From: Actinopolyspora mortivallis DSM 44261 | GTDB taxonomy: Bacteria > Actinomycetota > Actinomycetes > Mycobacteriales > Pseudonocardiaceae | Assembly (NCBI RefSeq): GCF_000384035.1 | Contig: NZ_KB913024.1 | Location: forward strand, 1,255,655 to 1,319,654 | Length of the DNA: 64,000 nucleotides | Direction of reading: 5' to 3' | Shown here: one piece after another, positions 1 to 9,896 of the stretch | Position numbering within the stretch: position 1 is the stretch's first letter | Layout: every line of letters starts with the position of its first letter | Notes under the pieces: generated by a model | Seen by the model: only the letters and a program-made list of their open reading frames with translations | Database searches by the model: none | Told to the model about the DNA's origin: nothing | Position numbers and translations under genes: made by a program

Positions 1-2
1 AG

Positions 3-188
3 GACGCCATCGTCGACGAGTTCGCCGAGAACGAGGACCTGCCCAACACGACCAACCCGGACGACTGGGCACGGATCTCCGGGAAGAAGGGCGAGCGGAT
101 CGTCTACATCCGCACCCTGGTCAGCGGTAAGAACCAGGAGTCGGGGCGGGCCATAGACACCGCCACCAACACCGGTCAGTACCTGTGA
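3..188 (+). CDS. arc: Proteasome-associated AAA+ ATPase, C-terminal end (partial)
   Basis: Only the last 61 residues are in the window; the gene begins upstream. The product (ARC in most actinobacteria, Mpa in mycobacteria) is the hexameric ATPase that recognises pupylated proteins, unfolds them and feeds them into the 20S proteasome. The visible tail ends in GQYL. This is the family's conserved C-terminus with a penultimate tyrosine, which docks into pockets of the proteasome alpha ring. The dop-pup-prcB-prcA-pafA genes downstream confirm the call. A strong hairpin follows the stop codon. Confidence 0.93.
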   Translation, partial: DAIVDEFAENEDLPNTTNPDDWARISGKKGERIVYIRTLVSGKNQESGRAIDTATNTGQYL

Positions 189-224
189 CACCGTCCCCGC
201 CGGGGTCGTTCCCGGTGGGACGTC

Positions 225-251
225 GGGGCGCCGTCCGACGGACGGCGCCCC
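225..251 (+). terminator. Hairpin terminator after the proteasomal ATPase gene
   Basis: A perfect 11-bp inverted repeat (225-235 with 241-251, loop 236-240) starts 36 bases after the arc stop codon. There is no T-run, as is common for actinobacterial terminators. It separates arc from the aldo/keto reductase gene. Confidence 0.7.
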
Positions 252-302
252 GCGTGCGTCTCGCGCTGTCGTGGCAGGCCCCGGCGGGGTACGTTACGGC
301 CC

Positions 303-1256
303 ATGACGGGTGTGGCGAACGCTCCCACGGAACGTCTCGGTGTCGGGCTGGCCGCCCTGGGACGGCCCGCCTACATCAACGTGGGGCGGGCCGAGGTGCT
401 GCCGGGCCCGCGCACGGTGGAGGCCATGCGCGAGCGCACCAGGCAGGTGCTGGACGCCGCGTACGCGGCGGGGATCCGCCACGTGGACACCGCGCGTTCC
501 TACGGCAGCGCCGAGCTCTTCCTGGCCGAGTGGTTGCGGGAGCGAGGTCACGCCGACGTGGTGGTCTCCAGCAAGTGGGGCTACGCCTACGTCGCCGAGT
601 GGCGGATCGAAACCGAGGTTCACGAGGTCAAGGAGCACTCGCTGGAACGGTTCCGCCAGCAGTGGCCGGCCACCAGGGAGACGCTCGGCGAGCACCTGCG
701 CCTCTACCAGGTTCATTCCCTGACCAGGGACAGCCCCCTGTTCGAGGACACCGAGTTGCAACGGGAACTGGCCAGGGTCCGCGACAGCGGGATGCTGCTG
801 GGAATCTCCACCACCGGGGCGGGACAGGCCGACGCGATCGAGGCGGCCTGGGACCTGCGGGTCGGTGGCGAGCAGCTGTTCGGAGCGGTGCAGTCCACCT
901 GGAACTCCCTGGAGCCCTCCGCGGGCAAGGCACTGCGTTACGCCCACGAAGGCGGATGGAGGGTGCTGGTCAAGGAGACGCTGGCCAACGGCAGACTGGC
1001 GGTGCGACCTCCTGCTCCGGTCGCCTCCGTGGCGGGACGGCACGGTGTGGGGGCCGACGCGGTGGCGTTGGCACACGTGCTGGCCCAGCCGTGGGCGGAC
1101 ACGGTGTTGCTCGGGGCGGCCAGTGTGGGGCAGCTCCGTAGCAACCTGCTCGCGTGTTCGTTGACGCTGGAGGAACGTGACCTGGACGAGCTGGCGGCCG
1201 CGGCCGGCGACCCGGCGACCTACTGGGGAGAGCGTTCGGCGCTGCCCTGGCACTAG
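303..1256 (+). CDS. Aldo/keto reductase family protein
   Basis: A 317-residue single-domain (alpha/beta)8 oxidoreductase that would use NAD(P)H to reduce aldehydes or ketones; the substrate cannot be read from sequence. The catalytic tetrad appears in order: Asp in HVDTARSYG with its Tyr, Lys in SSKWG, and His in YQVHS. The ATG start lies 7 bases after a TACGTT hexamer (290-295) with no Shine-Dalgarno sequence, so the transcript is probably leaderless. The gene sits between arc and dop, but nothing ties it to pupylation. It converges with the Nudix gene and shares a strong terminator with it. Confidence 0.85.
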   Translation: MTGVANAPTERLGVGLAALGRPAYINVGRAEVLPGPRTVEAMRERTRQVLDAAYAAGIRHVDTARSYGSAELFLAEWLRERGHADVVVSSKWGYAYVAEWRIETEVHEVKEHSLERFRQQWPATRETLGEHLRLYQVHSLTRDSPLFEDTELQRELARVRDSGMLLGISTTGAGQADAIEAAWDLRVGGEQLFGAVQSTWNSLEPSAGKALRYAHEGGWRVLVKETLANGRLAVRPPAPVASVAGRHGVGADAVALAHVLAQPWADTVLLGAASVGQLRSNLLACSLTLEERDLDELAAAAGDPATYWGERSALPWH

Positions 1257-1297
1257 GCGGTCCCGGTGGAACGGGTCGCCGAGCCGGGAACGGATGC

Positions 1298-1341
1298 CCG
1301 GCCCGTCCACCGCCACGGTCCCACGGCGGTGGACGGGCCGG
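1298..1341. terminator. Bidirectional hairpin terminator between convergent genes
   Basis: A perfect 17-bp inverted repeat (1298-1314 with 1325-1341) with a 10-base loop lies in the 91-bp gap between the stop codons of the aldo/keto reductase (+) and Nudix (-) genes. Position and symmetry fit a terminator serving both strands. Confidence 0.82.
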
Positions 1342-1347
1342 TCGCGC

Positions 1348-1863
1348 TCACCCCAGGCCGTGGAAGGTCAACCACTCCTCGACGAACTGCCTGCCGTCCG
1401 GCACGAACGGCCAGTGCGGATCCCGCAGGCGCTCCCGTAACTCGGACAGGTGCATCCACCAGCCCTCGGCGATCTCCGTGGGCTGGTGCACCACCGGCCC
1501 GTCCCAGCAGGTTTCGTACACGAACGCGTGAAAGCGCACCGTCCCCCGTTCGTGGCGGGTGCGGAACAGGAACCGGGGGGTGGTGTGGACCCCGAGTTCC
1601 TCGGCCAGTTCCCGGGCCGCGGCGTGGTCCGGGGACTCACCGGCCGCGACGACACCACCGGCCCAGCAGTCGTACGCGCCCGGATAGACGTCCTTGTCCC
1701 ACGTTCTGCGGTGCACGTAGACCGAGCGCAGATCGGGGGAGCGAACCAGCACCGAGGAGGCCGCGTGCCACAGCCCCTCGGCGCGCATTCTGCCCCGAGG
1801 GGCCGAACCGGTCACTGCGCCTTCCCGGTCGTAGATCGCCACCGATTCGTCACCGTCGGTCAC
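1348..1863 (-). CDS. Nudix hydrolase family protein
   Basis: A 171-residue protein with a full Nudix box (GX5EX7REUXEEXGU) within the stretch from GGVVAAGE to REL-AEELG at about residues 81-104. Such enzymes hydrolyse a nucleoside diphosphate linked to another moiety. The N-terminal half resembles the isopentenyl-diphosphate isomerase-like Nudix subgroup common in actinobacteria. The GTG start at 1863 was chosen because relatives begin about ten residues before the VAIYD strand; an in-frame ATG at 1908 would add 15 residues. It is divergent from dop. Confidence 0.82.
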   Translation of the reverse strand: MTDGDESVAIYDREGAVTGSAPRGRMRAEGLWHAASSVLVRSPDLRSVYVHRRTWDKDVYPGAYDCWAGGVVAAGESPDHAAARELAEELGVHTTPRFLFRTRHERGTVRFHAFVYETCWDGPVVHQPTEIAEGWWMHLSELRERLRDPHWPFVPDGRQFVEEWLTFHGLG

Positions 1864-1959
1864 CCTTCGAGGATGGCAGTGCTCCGGTGGGGGGCTTGTT
1901 CCGGCCACGGCCTCGCGTTAGGGATTCGTTCGTCGTGTGGAATCCGTAGGCTGAGTACT

Positions 1960-3456
1960 ATGCGCCGGATCATGGGAACCGAGGTGGAGTACGGGATCAC
2001 CGTGCCGGGGGATGCCACGGCCAACCCGGTGTTGAGCTCCACGCACATCGTGCTGGCCTACGCCGCGGCGGCCGACGTCCCACGTGCGCGACGCGCACGC
2101 TGGGACTACGAGGTCGAGTCACCGCTGCGGGACGCCCGTGGCTTCGACATGGGGGCGTCCACGGCACAGAGCAACGGTTCGGAAGGAGACGATCTGGGTG
2201 CGGCCAACGTCATCCTGACCAACGGGGCCCGCCTCTACGTCGACCACGCCCACCCGGAGTACTCCTCACCGGAGGTGACCAACCCCCGGGACGCTGTGCT
2301 GTGGGACAAGGCCGGTGAACGGGTGATGGAGGAAGCGGCGCGACGCGCGGCCAGCGTGCCGGGAACCTCACCGATCCAGCTCTACAAGAACAACATCGAC
2401 GGCAAGGGCGCCAGCTACGGCACCCACGAGAACTACCTGTGCTCCCGGGACACCCCGTTCACGGCCGTGATCACCGGGCTGACCCCGTTCTTCGTCTCCA
2501 GGCAGATCGTCTGCGGCTCCGGGCGGGTGGGCCTCGGCCAGGTGGGGGAGAAACCGGGTTTCCAGCTCTCCCAGCGCGCCGACTACATCGAGGTCGAGGT
2601 GGGGCTGGAGACCACCCTCAAACGCGGCATCATCAACACCAGGGACGAGCCGCACGCCGACGCGGACAGGTACCGCAGGCTGCACGTGATCCTGGGTGAC
2701 GCCAACCTCGCCGAGACCGCCACCTACCTGAAGATGGGGACCACCGCCCTGGTCCTCGACATGATCGAGGCCGGGCACCGTTTCGACGATCTCAGGCTGG
2801 CCGACCCGGTCAAGGCCGTTCACCTGATCAGCTACGACCCGCAGCTCAGTCAGAAGGTCGAACTGGCCGACGGCAGGCGGTTCACCGGCCTGGACCTGCA
2901 GCGTGCCTACCACGAACGCGCCGCCGCCCACGTCGACTCCCGGGGTGGGCAGTCGGCCCGTGAGGTGGTGGAGACGTGGGGAGAGACGCTCGACCTGTTG
3001 GGGCAGGACCCGATGAACTGCGCCGACCGGCTCGACTGGCCCGCCAAGCTCCAGCTGCTGGAGAGCTACCGGGCCAGGGACAACCTCGGGTGGAGCTCCC
3101 CCCGGCTGCACATGATCGACCTGCAGTACGCCGACGTGCGTATGGACAAGGGGCTGTACAACCGGCTGGTCAACCGCGGCTCGATGCGGCGCCTGCTCAC
3201 CGAGGAGGAGGTGCGGCAGGCCGTGACGAACCCACCGGAGGACACCCGGGCCTACTTCCGGGGGAGGTGCCTGGAGCACTACCCCGACGAGGTGGCCGCG
3301 GCCTCCTGGGACTCGGTGATCTTCGATCTGGGACGGGACTCTCTGGTGCGCATCCCCACCCTGGAACCGCTGCGGGGAACCAAGGCCCATGTGGGCGAGT
3401 TACTGGAGTCCGCCGCCAGCGCCGAGGAACTGGTGGACTCGCTCACCGGACGGTAG
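1960..3456 (+). CDS. dop: Pup deamidase/depupylase Dop
   Basis: A 498-residue glutamine-synthetase-fold enzyme that deamidates the C-terminal Gln of Pup to Glu and also removes Pup from substrates. It opens [12 protein letters not shown], matching the conserved Dop N-terminus, and carries the paralogue-defining Dop loop insertion missing from PafA. The pup gene downstream encodes the Gln-ending form, so Dop activity is required. The ATG at 1960 follows a TAGGCT hexamer (1947-1952) by 7 bases with no Shine-Dalgarno, suggesting a leaderless mRNA. It is paralogous to pafA at 5911. Confidence 0.96.
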   Translation: MRRIMGTEVEYGITVPGDATANPVLSSTHIVLAYAAAADVPRARRARWDYEVESPLRDARGFDMGASTAQSNGSEGDDLGAANVILTNGARLYVDHAHPEYSSPEVTNPRDAVLWDKAGERVMEEAARRAASVPGTSPIQLYKNNIDGKGASYGTHENYLCSRDTPFTAVITGLTPFFVSRQIVCGSGRVGLGQVGEKPGFQLSQRADYIEVEVGLETTLKRGIINTRDEPHADADRYRRLHVILGDANLAETATYLKMGTTALVLDMIEAGHRFDDLRLADPVKAVHLISYDPQLSQKVELADGRRFTGLDLQRAYHERAAAHVDSRGGQSAREVVETWGETLDLLGQDPMNCADRLDWPAKLQLLESYRARDNLGWSSPRLHMIDLQYADVRMDKGLYNRLVNRGSMRRLLTEEEVRQAVTNPPEDTRAYFRGRCLEHYPDEVAAASWDSVIFDLGRDSLVRIPTLEPLRGTKAHVGELLESAASAEELVDSLTGR

Positions 3457-3652
3457 CGAGCCGGGCTTCCCCGGGCGGGGGAGATCGAAAAGTCATCTTT
3501 CGGACCTGGGCGTGTGGCCGGTTGACTAGGTAGTGTTCACACCAGGATGTTCCCGGTGTGCGGATCGGAGGCGGTGGCTTCCGGGCCGCACCGGTACGGC
3601 CCGGCGGACGCCGGGCCGGCGGACATCCTCGACAAGACCACCGGGAGGCGAG

Positions 3653-3850
3653 ATGTCCCAGGAAAAGGTTGAGCGGCACGGCGGCGGGGACAACGAGGAG
3701 AACGAGGAAACCGGCGCCGGAGCCGCCGGACAGGAACGCCGCGAGAAACTCGACGAGGACGTGGACACCATCCTGGACGAGATCGACGACGTTCTGGAGG
3801 AGAACGCCGAGGACTTCGTCCGCGCCTACGTGCAGAAGGGTGGACAATAG
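3653..3850 (+). CDS. pup: Prokaryotic ubiquitin-like protein Pup
   Basis: A 65-residue, highly acidic, intrinsically disordered modifier that PafA attaches to substrate lysines to mark them for the proteasome. The C-terminus is KGGQ, so Dop must convert it to GGE before ligation. The central part, rich in Glu, Asp and Leu, is the segment that forms a coiled coil with the proteasomal ATPase. The start is set by a strong GGGAGGCGAG ribosome site just upstream. A perfect 18-bp hairpin follows the stop codon. Confidence 0.97.
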   Translation: MSQEKVERHGGGDNEENEETGAGAAGQERREKLDEDVDTILDEIDDVLEENAEDFVRAYVQKGGQ

Positions 3851-3858
3851 GTCCTCAG

Positions 3859-3897
3859 ACACGTGTCGGTCGGCCCGCCGGGCCGACCGACACGTGT
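3859..3897 (+). terminator. Perfect 18-bp hairpin between pup and prcB
   Basis: An exact inverted repeat (3859-3876 with 3880-3897, 3-base loop) begins 8 bases after the pup stop codon and ends 63 bases before prcB. It has the form of an intrinsic terminator without a T-run. Inside an otherwise co-directional locus it may act as a partial terminator or as an RNA stabiliser for a short pup message. Confidence 0.75.
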
Positions 3898-3960
3898 ACG
3901 CACCGCCTGTGACGTGTGCGAACCGGAACATGTGACGCCAGCTATTTCGAGCAGGAGACG

Positions 3961-4818
3961 ATGTCGCCCATGGAATCCAGCTCGGCTCGGAACCATCCGG
4001 GTCAGGCCCTGCCCCCCGAGTACTTCACCCCCGGATCCTCGTCGTTCACGGAGTTCCTGCGAGCGGCCTCCCCGGAGCTGCTGCCGCAGATCAACGAGAA
4101 CACCGATGTTTCGGTGGAGGCGCCCCACGGCACGACCATCGTCGCGCTCACCTTCCGCGGCGGTGTGCTCCTCGCCGGAGACCGTCGTTCCACCATGGGC
4201 AACATCATCGCGCAACGGGATATGGACAAGCTCTACGTGACCGACGGCTACTCCGCTGTGGGAATCGCGGGGACCGCGGGGATCGCCCTCGAAATGGTGC
4301 GGCTGTACGCGATCGAGCTGGAACACTACGAGAAGATCGAGGGCGTTCCGCTGTCCCTGGACGGCAAGGCGAACAAGCTCGCGACCATGCTGCGGGGCAA
4401 TCTGCAGGGGGCGATGTCCGGACTGGCCGTCATGCCGTTGTTCGCCGGTTATGACACCTCGGCCGAGGATCCGGAGAAGGCCGGGCGGATCGTCACCTAC
4501 GACATCACCGGCGGGCGCTACGACGAGAGCGCCGGCTACCACGCGGTGGGCTCGGGGTCGCTGTTCGCCAAGTCCGCGTTGAAGAAGCGTCACGATCCGG
4601 AGGCCGACCTCGACGCCGCCGTGCGGAACGCGCTGGAGGCGCTCTACGACGCGGCCGACGACGACAGCGCCACGGGAGGCCCCGACGTGGCTCGTCGGAT
4701 CTATCCCACCGTGGTGACGATCACCGGCGCGGAGGGAGCCGTGCGCATGTCCGAGGACCGGACGGCGGCCGTCGCCGAGGAGGTCGTGGCCGGACGTCAG
4801 CAGAATCCCGGGGGCTGA
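3961..4818 (+). CDS. prcB: 20S proteasome beta subunit PrcB
   Basis: A 285-residue N-terminal-nucleophile hydrolase forming the catalytic beta rings of the proteasome. A propeptide of 57 residues precedes the TTIVAL strand, so autocleavage between Gly57 and Thr58 would expose the catalytic threonine. The conserved GDRR and the GSGS turn are present. The ATG at 3961 has an AGGAGA ribosome site. It pairs with prcA downstream. Confidence 0.97.
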   Translation: MSPMESSSARNHPGQALPPEYFTPGSSSFTEFLRAASPELLPQINENTDVSVEAPHGTTIVALTFRGGVLLAGDRRSTMGNIIAQRDMDKLYVTDGYSAVGIAGTAGIALEMVRLYAIELEHYEKIEGVPLSLDGKANKLATMLRGNLQGAMSGLAVMPLFAGYDTSAEDPEKAGRIVTYDITGGRYDESAGYHAVGSGSLFAKSALKKRHDPEADLDAAVRNALEALYDAADDDSATGGPDVARRIYPTVVTITGAEGAVRMSEDRTAAVAEEVVAGRQQNPGG

Positions 4819-4946
4819 GTCGCTCGGACTCCGGACGCGTGTGGCCTCACCGAGGGCGTCACACGTTCCCCACCGCAGCGTGTGCGGACCAAGCGCCATG
4901 TGCCGGACCGTCGGCACAGCACGATTCGAGCCAGGAGTGCACAGCC

Positions 4947-5732
4947 GTGTCGATGCCCTTCTACACCTCGCCAGAGCAGCTGATGCGCGAACGTTCCGAG
5001 CTCGCCCGCAAGGGGATAGCTCGGGGCCGCAGCGTGGTGGTGCTCAAGTACGCGGGCGGGGTGCTGTTCGTCGCCGAGAATCCCTCCACCACCCTGCACA
5101 AGATCTCCGAGATATACGACCGGATCGGTTTCGCGGCAGTGGGCCGCTACAGCGAGTTCGAGAACCTGCGCATGGCGGGTATCCGGATGGCCGACGTGCG
5201 GGGCTACTCCTACGACCGCCGTGACGTCACCGGACGCGCCCTGGCGAACACCTACGCGCAGACGCTCGGGGCGATCTTCACCGAACAGGTCAAACCCTTC
5301 GAGGTGGAGATCTGCGTGGCCGAGGTGGGCTCGACCCCGGAGGGGGACCAGCTCTACCGGCTGACCTACGACGGTTCCATCGTGGACGAGCCGCAGTACG
5401 TGGCCATGGGCGGGCAGGCCGAGACCGTGACCTCCGCGTTGAAGGAGTCCTTCACCGACGGGATGGAGCTGGGGCCGGCCGTGCGTGAGGCCGTGAGCGC
5501 GCTGGTCGCCGGAGGCGAGGGTTCCCGGGAACTGGGAGTCTCCCAGCTCGAGGTGGCGGTGCTGGAACGGTCCAGGCCGCACCGTACGTTCCGTCGCATC
5601 ACGGGGGCCGCCCTGCGGGAGCTGTTGCCGAGTACCAACGCGGACAGTTCCGCCTCCGCCTCCGACGACTCGGCCGGATCCGAAGGCGACGGGAGCTCCT
5701 CGGAGACGGAGAACGGCAGCACAGCGGGCTGA
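4947..5732 (+). CDS. prcA: 20S proteasome alpha subunit PrcA
   Basis: A 261-residue non-catalytic subunit forming the outer gated rings that dock ARC/Mpa. It begins [16 protein letters not shown], the family's N-terminal gating segment, and has a Ser/Asp/Glu-rich disordered tail (about residues 230-261) typical of actinobacterial PrcA. The GTG at 4947 is preferred over the ATG at 4953 because an AGGAG motif (4933-4937) is correctly spaced from it. It is separated from prcB by 128 bp. Confidence 0.96.
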   Translation: MSMPFYTSPEQLMRERSELARKGIARGRSVVVLKYAGGVLFVAENPSTTLHKISEIYDRIGFAAVGRYSEFENLRMAGIRMADVRGYSYDRRDVTGRALANTYAQTLGAIFTEQVKPFEVEICVAEVGSTPEGDQLYRLTYDGSIVDEPQYVAMGGQAETVTSALKESFTDGMELGPAVREAVSALVAGGEGSRELGVSQLEVAVLERSRPHRTFRRITGAALRELLPSTNADSSASASDDSAGSEGDGSSSETENGSTAG

Positions 5733-5910
5733 CTCGGCCCCGGTGGCCCCGTCGGTGGAGGCGGGGTGCCGTCGGGAGGTCGTGTCGGGGACGGGACCCG
5801 GTCGTCGAGTCGTTCGCGAACACCCTGCGTGAGAGGTTTTCGGGAAATTCGTGACTTCCGTCCCCGAACGGCGGACCGCCGAGTTCGTCGAAGACGCCTA
5901 CCGTGGAGGC

Positions 5911-7269
5911 ATGCAACGGAGGATCTTCGGTATCGAGACCGAGTTCGGGGTGACCTGTACCTTCCACGGGCAGCGCAGGCTCTCCCCGGACGAGGTGGCC
6001 AGATACCTGTTCCGCAAGGTCGTGTCGTGGGGGCGTTCGTCGAACGTCTTCCTGCGTAACGGGGCCAGGCTCTATCTCGACGTGGGTTCGCACCCCGAGT
6101 ACGCGACGGCGGAGTGCGACGACCTGGTGCAGCTCGTCACCCACGACAAGGCCGGTGAGCGGATACTGGAGGATCTGTTGACCGATGCCGAGCGCAGACT
6201 CGCCGAGGAAGGCATCGGTGGTGACATCTTCCTGTTCAAGAACAACACCGACTCGGCGGGCAACTCCTACGGCTGCCACGAGAACTACCTCGTCGGCCGT
6301 TCGGGTGAGTTCTCGCGTATCGCCGACGTGCTGCTCCCCTTCCTGGTGACCCGTCAGCTGATCTGCGGGGCGGGCAAGGTGCTGCAGACCCCGCGCGGGG
6401 CGGTCTACTGCCTGTCGCAGCGTGCCGAACACATCTGGGAGGGCGTCTCCAGCGCCACGACGCGTTCCCGCCCGATCATCAACACCAGGGACGAGCCGCA
6501 CGCCGACGCCGAACGCTACCGCAGACTGCACGTCATCGTCGGGGACTCGAACATGTCCGAGGTCACCACCCTGCTGAAGGTGGGCACGGTGAACCTGGTG
6601 CTCGAGATGGTCGAGCAGGGCGTGCAGTTCCACGACTTCAGCCTGGACAACCCGATCCGGGCGATCCGGGAGATCAGCCACGACCTCACCGGGCGCAGAC
6701 CCGTCCGACTGGCCGGGGGGCGGGAGGCCTCGGCACTGGACATCCAGCGGGAGTACTACGGCCGCGCGGTGGACTACGTGGCCAAACGCGGCTCCGACCC
6801 CATGACCGACCGGATCATGGACCTGTGGGGGCGTGCGTTGGACGCGGTGGAGTACCAGGACTACTCGTTGATCGACCGCGAGGTGGACTGGGCGATCAAA
6901 CACCGGCTGTTGGAGCGCTACCGCAGCAAACACGGCCTGGAGCTGTCCAGCCCGCGGATCGCCCAGCTCGACCTCGCCTACCACGACCTGCGGCGCAGCC
7001 GCGGCCTGTTCGAGATGCTGCAACGCAAGGATCTCGTGGACCGCGCCACCAACGATGCCGACATCGAGGCGGCCAAGGACACGCCCCCGCAGAGCACCAG
7101 GGCCAAACTGCGGGGAGACTTCATCTCCGCGGCGCAGACGGCGGGCAGGGACTTCACGGTGGACTGGGTGCATCTCAAGCTCAACGACCAGGCTCAGCGC
7201 ACCGTGCTGTGCAAGGATCCCTTCCGGGCTGTGGACGAACGGGTGGAACGTCTGATCAACTCGTTGTGA
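5911..7269 (+). CDS. pafA: Pup--protein ligase PafA
   Basis: A 452-residue ligase that uses ATP to phosphorylate the C-terminal Glu of Pup and join it by an isopeptide bond to substrate lysine. It opens [14 protein letters not shown], the glutamine-synthetase-like strand with the Mg-binding Glu, and has the same length as mycobacterial PafA. It is paralogous to Dop; both carry the [10 protein letters not shown] motif. The ATG at 5911 has GGAGG just upstream, whereas the extended frame back to 5851 lacks support. Confidence 0.96.
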   Translation: MQRRIFGIETEFGVTCTFHGQRRLSPDEVARYLFRKVVSWGRSSNVFLRNGARLYLDVGSHPEYATAECDDLVQLVTHDKAGERILEDLLTDAERRLAEEGIGGDIFLFKNNTDSAGNSYGCHENYLVGRSGEFSRIADVLLPFLVTRQLICGAGKVLQTPRGAVYCLSQRAEHIWEGVSSATTRSRPIINTRDEPHADAERYRRLHVIVGDSNMSEVTTLLKVGTVNLVLEMVEQGVQFHDFSLDNPIRAIREISHDLTGRRPVRLAGGREASALDIQREYYGRAVDYVAKRGSDPMTDRIMDLWGRALDAVEYQDYSLIDREVDWAIKHRLLERYRSKHGLELSSPRIAQLDLAYHDLRRSRGLFEMLQRKDLVDRATNDADIEAAKDTPPQSTRAKLRGDFISAAQTAGRDFTVDWVHLKLNDQAQRTVLCKDPFRAVDERVERLINSL

Positions 7270-7334
7270 CCCGCGCCGTGTCCGGCTCCTTGCGGACGTG
7301 TCGTCGGCGCGGACGGTGCGAGCGGGAGGACGGC

Positions 7335-8810
7335 GTGGAGTACGCGGAGTACCGAGCCCAGGACGGTGTGGGACTGGCCGAACTGGTCCGACGGGGTGAG
7401 CTCGCGGCCTCCGAACCGCTGGAGGCCGCCCTCGCCCGCAGCGCACAGGTCAACGACCGTATCAACGCCGTGGTGCGCCGGACCGAGGAGTGGGCGCGCC
7501 GTACGGCGGCCGAACCCGGCTCCGGGGCGCTGGCCGGCGTGCCCTTCCTGCTGAAGGACCTTCAGCAGGAGCTGGCGGGACAGCCCTCCGGTGGCGGAAA
7601 CCGCGCCTTGGCGCGGGTCCCGGCGGCGGAGACCGCCGAGGTGGTGCGCCGCTGGCTGGAAGCCGGTCTGGTGGTGTTCGGCAGAACCAACACTCCCGAG
7701 TTCGGGGCCAAGCCGGTCACCGAACCCGAGACCTGCGGCCCGAGCCGCAACCCCTGGGATCCGGAGCGCACTCCGGGCGGTTCCTCCGGGGGCGCGGCCG
7801 CTGCGGTGGCGGCGGGGGTGGTCCCCCTGGCCGCGGCCAGCGACGGGGGCGGCTCGATCCGGATCCCCGCCGCGTGCTGCGGGGTGTTCGGACTCAAGCC
7901 CGGCAGGGGGCTGGTTCCGGCGGGGCCGATGCGCGCGGAGAACTTCCACGGTGCCGCCGTGGACGGAGTCGTCTCCCGCACGGTGCGCGACAGCGCGGTC
8001 GCGCTGGACAGCGTGGTGGGCGGTCACGGGACGAGCCCCTATGCGCCCGCCGTTCCCGAACGTTCCTTCGCCGTGGAGAGCACCCGGGAGCCGGGGAGGC
8101 TGCGCGTCGGGTTCACCGGCCAGTCCGCCCTGGGGCGGCCACATCCCGACGCCACGGCGGCACTGAGCGACGCGGCGAGGCTGCTGGAGTCGTTGGGCCA
8201 CCGTGTCGAGCCGGTCGAGTCCCCGGTCGACCTGGAGGCCCTGGCCGTGGACTTCCTGCGTGCCTGGTCGGTCAAACTGGCGGCCTCCGTGGACGAGACC
8301 AAGCGGCTCACCGGTGCCACCGACCGGGACTTCGAACAGGACAGCAGGCTGTTGGCGGCGGCAGGACGTGCCGTCGGAGCCGCCGAGTACAGCGCACTGC
8401 TGGACAGGTGGCACGACTACACCCGCAGGCTGGCCGAGTTCCACCGACACCACGACCTGCTGCTCACTCCCGCTCTCGCGGGGCCTCCGGTGCGGATCGG
8501 GCAGTTGGACACCCCCGCACCGCTGCGGCTCGCGGGCGAGCTGGCGCTGCGGCTGGGAGCGCGTGGTCTGCTGCGCTCTACGGGGGCGGTGGACCGGGTG
8601 GCACGGGAGAACCTGCGGCACGTGCCCTACACCCAGTTGGCCAACATCACCGGGCGACCGGCGATGTCCGTTCCGCTGTACTGGAACCGGCAGGGGCTTC
8701 CGCTGGGAGTGCAGTTCGTCGGACCGGTGGCCGGGGAGGGGATGTTGTTCCGCCTGGCCGCCCAGTTGGAACGGGCCCACCCGTGGGCCCGTCACGAACC
8801 GCCGTTGTGA
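7335..8810 (+). CDS. Amidase signature family amidohydrolase
   Basis: A 491-residue amidase-signature enzyme with the Ser-cisSer-Lys triad: Lys in PFLLKDL, cis-Ser in PGGSSGG, and nucleophile Ser in the following GGGSIR segment. The glycine-rich core is intact. It would hydrolyse a carboxylic amide; the natural substrate is unknown. The GTG at 7335 has GGGAGGA just upstream. The gene follows pafA by 65 bp and may be co-transcribed, but no link to pupylation is evident. Confidence 0.88.
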   Translation: MEYAEYRAQDGVGLAELVRRGELAASEPLEAALARSAQVNDRINAVVRRTEEWARRTAAEPGSGALAGVPFLLKDLQQELAGQPSGGGNRALARVPAAETAEVVRRWLEAGLVVFGRTNTPEFGAKPVTEPETCGPSRNPWDPERTPGGSSGGAAAAVAAGVVPLAAASDGGGSIRIPAACCGVFGLKPGRGLVPAGPMRAENFHGAAVDGVVSRTVRDSAVALDSVVGGHGTSPYAPAVPERSFAVESTREPGRLRVGFTGQSALGRPHPDATAALSDAARLLESLGHRVEPVESPVDLEALAVDFLRAWSVKLAASVDETKRLTGATDRDFEQDSRLLAAAGRAVGAAEYSALLDRWHDYTRRLAEFHRHHDLLLTPALAGPPVRIGQLDTPAPLRLAGELALRLGARGLLRSTGAVDRVARENLRHVPYTQLANITGRPAMSVPLYWNRQGLPLGVQFVGPVAGEGMLFRLAAQLERAHPWARHEPPL

Positions 8811-8873
8811 TCCCCGCCGGTTTCCGGACCAAGGAGACAACGGGGAGTCCGCCCCCGCGTGTCCGTCCCGCCC

Positions 8874-8893
8874 GTGCCCACTAGACTGGGCAC
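8874..8893 (+). promoter_or_regulatory. pafBC promoter with palindrome over the -10 box
   Basis: A TAGACT -10 hexamer (8882-8887) lies 7 bases before the pafB GTG, giving a probable leaderless transcript. A perfect inverted repeat GTGCCCA-N6-TGGGCAC (8874-8880 and 8887-8893) is centred on this hexamer, which is where a repressor or autoregulator would bind. No good -35 is visible. Confidence 0.5.
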
Positions 8894-8894
8894 A

Positions 8895-9896
8895 GTGGGC
8901 ATCCCGCGCGCCGAACGCCTGGTCAACCTGGTGTTGTGCCTGTTGTCGACCCGTCAGTACCTGACGGCCGAGCGTATCCGCCACATCGTTCCGGGGTATG
9001 CGGACACGGGCAGCGAGGAGGCCTTCTACCGCAAGTTCGAACGGGACAAGGCGGAGTTGCGCGATCTGGGGATCCCGCTGGAAACCGGGCGGAACTCCGC
9101 GTTCGACGGGGTGGACGGCTACCGGATAGCGCGCCGGGACTACGAGCTGGCCGACATCGAACTGGCTTCCGACGAGGCGGCGGCCGTCGCGGTGGCCTCC
9201 CGACTGTGGGAGTCCCCCGAGCTGGGAGCGGCGGCACGGGGTGCGCTGCGCAAACTGCGCGCCGCGGGAGTTCGTGTCGACGACGGCGCTCCCGCTCCGG
9301 TCGAGCCCAGGGTACGTGCCGCGGAACCCGCCCTCCCCGCGTTGTTGGCCGCGGTGCGCGCGGAACGCACGGTGCGGTTCGACTACCGCAAACCGGGGGA
9401 GACGGCCTCGTTCGTCCGGACGGTGGATCCGTGGGGGGTGGTCGCCTGGCGCGGCCGGTGGTACGTGGTCGGCCACGACCGGGACAGGCGGGCGGCGCGC
9501 TGTTTCCGGCTGTCCCGGATCCTCGGCTCCGTGAACACCGTCGAGCCCGGTGACGACGCTGCCTTCGTGCGGCCTCCCGCCGGGGTTGAGCTGTTGGAGC
9601 TGGTGACCGGTGCCGAACCGAACGCCGTGGAACCGACCTCCGTTCGTCTGTGGCTGGCCCGCGGACGCGCCCAGGGGGTGCGGCGGCACGCCGAGGTGCT
9701 CGGTGACCGGGAGTTGGCCGGAAAATCCGGTCAGGAGGTCGTGCTGGAACTGGAGCATCCGGAGACGGCGGCGGGGTGGTTGGCCGGGTACGGGCCCGAC
9801 CTCGTGGTGCTGGAACCGGAAACGCTGAGCAAGGCCGTGCACGAGGCCTATCTGGCGACGCTGGCGGCCTTCGGAGGGGAACATGACGGGCAGTAG
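8895..9896 (+). CDS. pafB: WYL-domain transcriptional regulator PafB
   Basis: A 333-residue regulator with an N-terminal winged helix-turn-helix (about residues 1-75) and a WYL domain (about 165-225) containing RGRWYVVGHDRD and a following FRLSR segment. In mycobacteria PafB acts with PafC as the activator of the LexA-independent DNA-damage response; the paf name reflects location, not a role in pupylation. The GTG start fits the leaderless promoter. The gene overlaps pafC by 14 bp, implying translational coupling and 1:1 production. Confidence 0.93.
   Translation: MGIPRAERLVNLVLCLLSTRQYLTAERIRHIVPGYADTGSEEAFYRKFERDKAELRDLGIPLETGRNSAFDGVDGYRIARRDYELADIELASDEAAAVAVASRLWESPELGAAARGALRKLRAAGVRVDDGAPAPVEPRVRAAEPALPALLAAVRAERTVRFDYRKPGETASFVRTVDPWGVVAWRGRWYVVGHDRDRRAARCFRLSRILGSVNTVEPGDDAAFVRPPAGVELLELVTGAEPNAVEPTSVRLWLARGRAQGVRRHAEVLGDRELAGKSGQEVVLELEHPETAAGWLAGYGPDLVVLEPETLSKAVHEAYLATLAAFGGEHDGQ

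Noticed and set aside
1450-1959. N-terminal extension of dop
   Set aside because: The open frame continues upstream through the Nudix gene's complement. Dop proteins begin at [12 protein letters not shown], and a leaderless promoter sits just before 1960.
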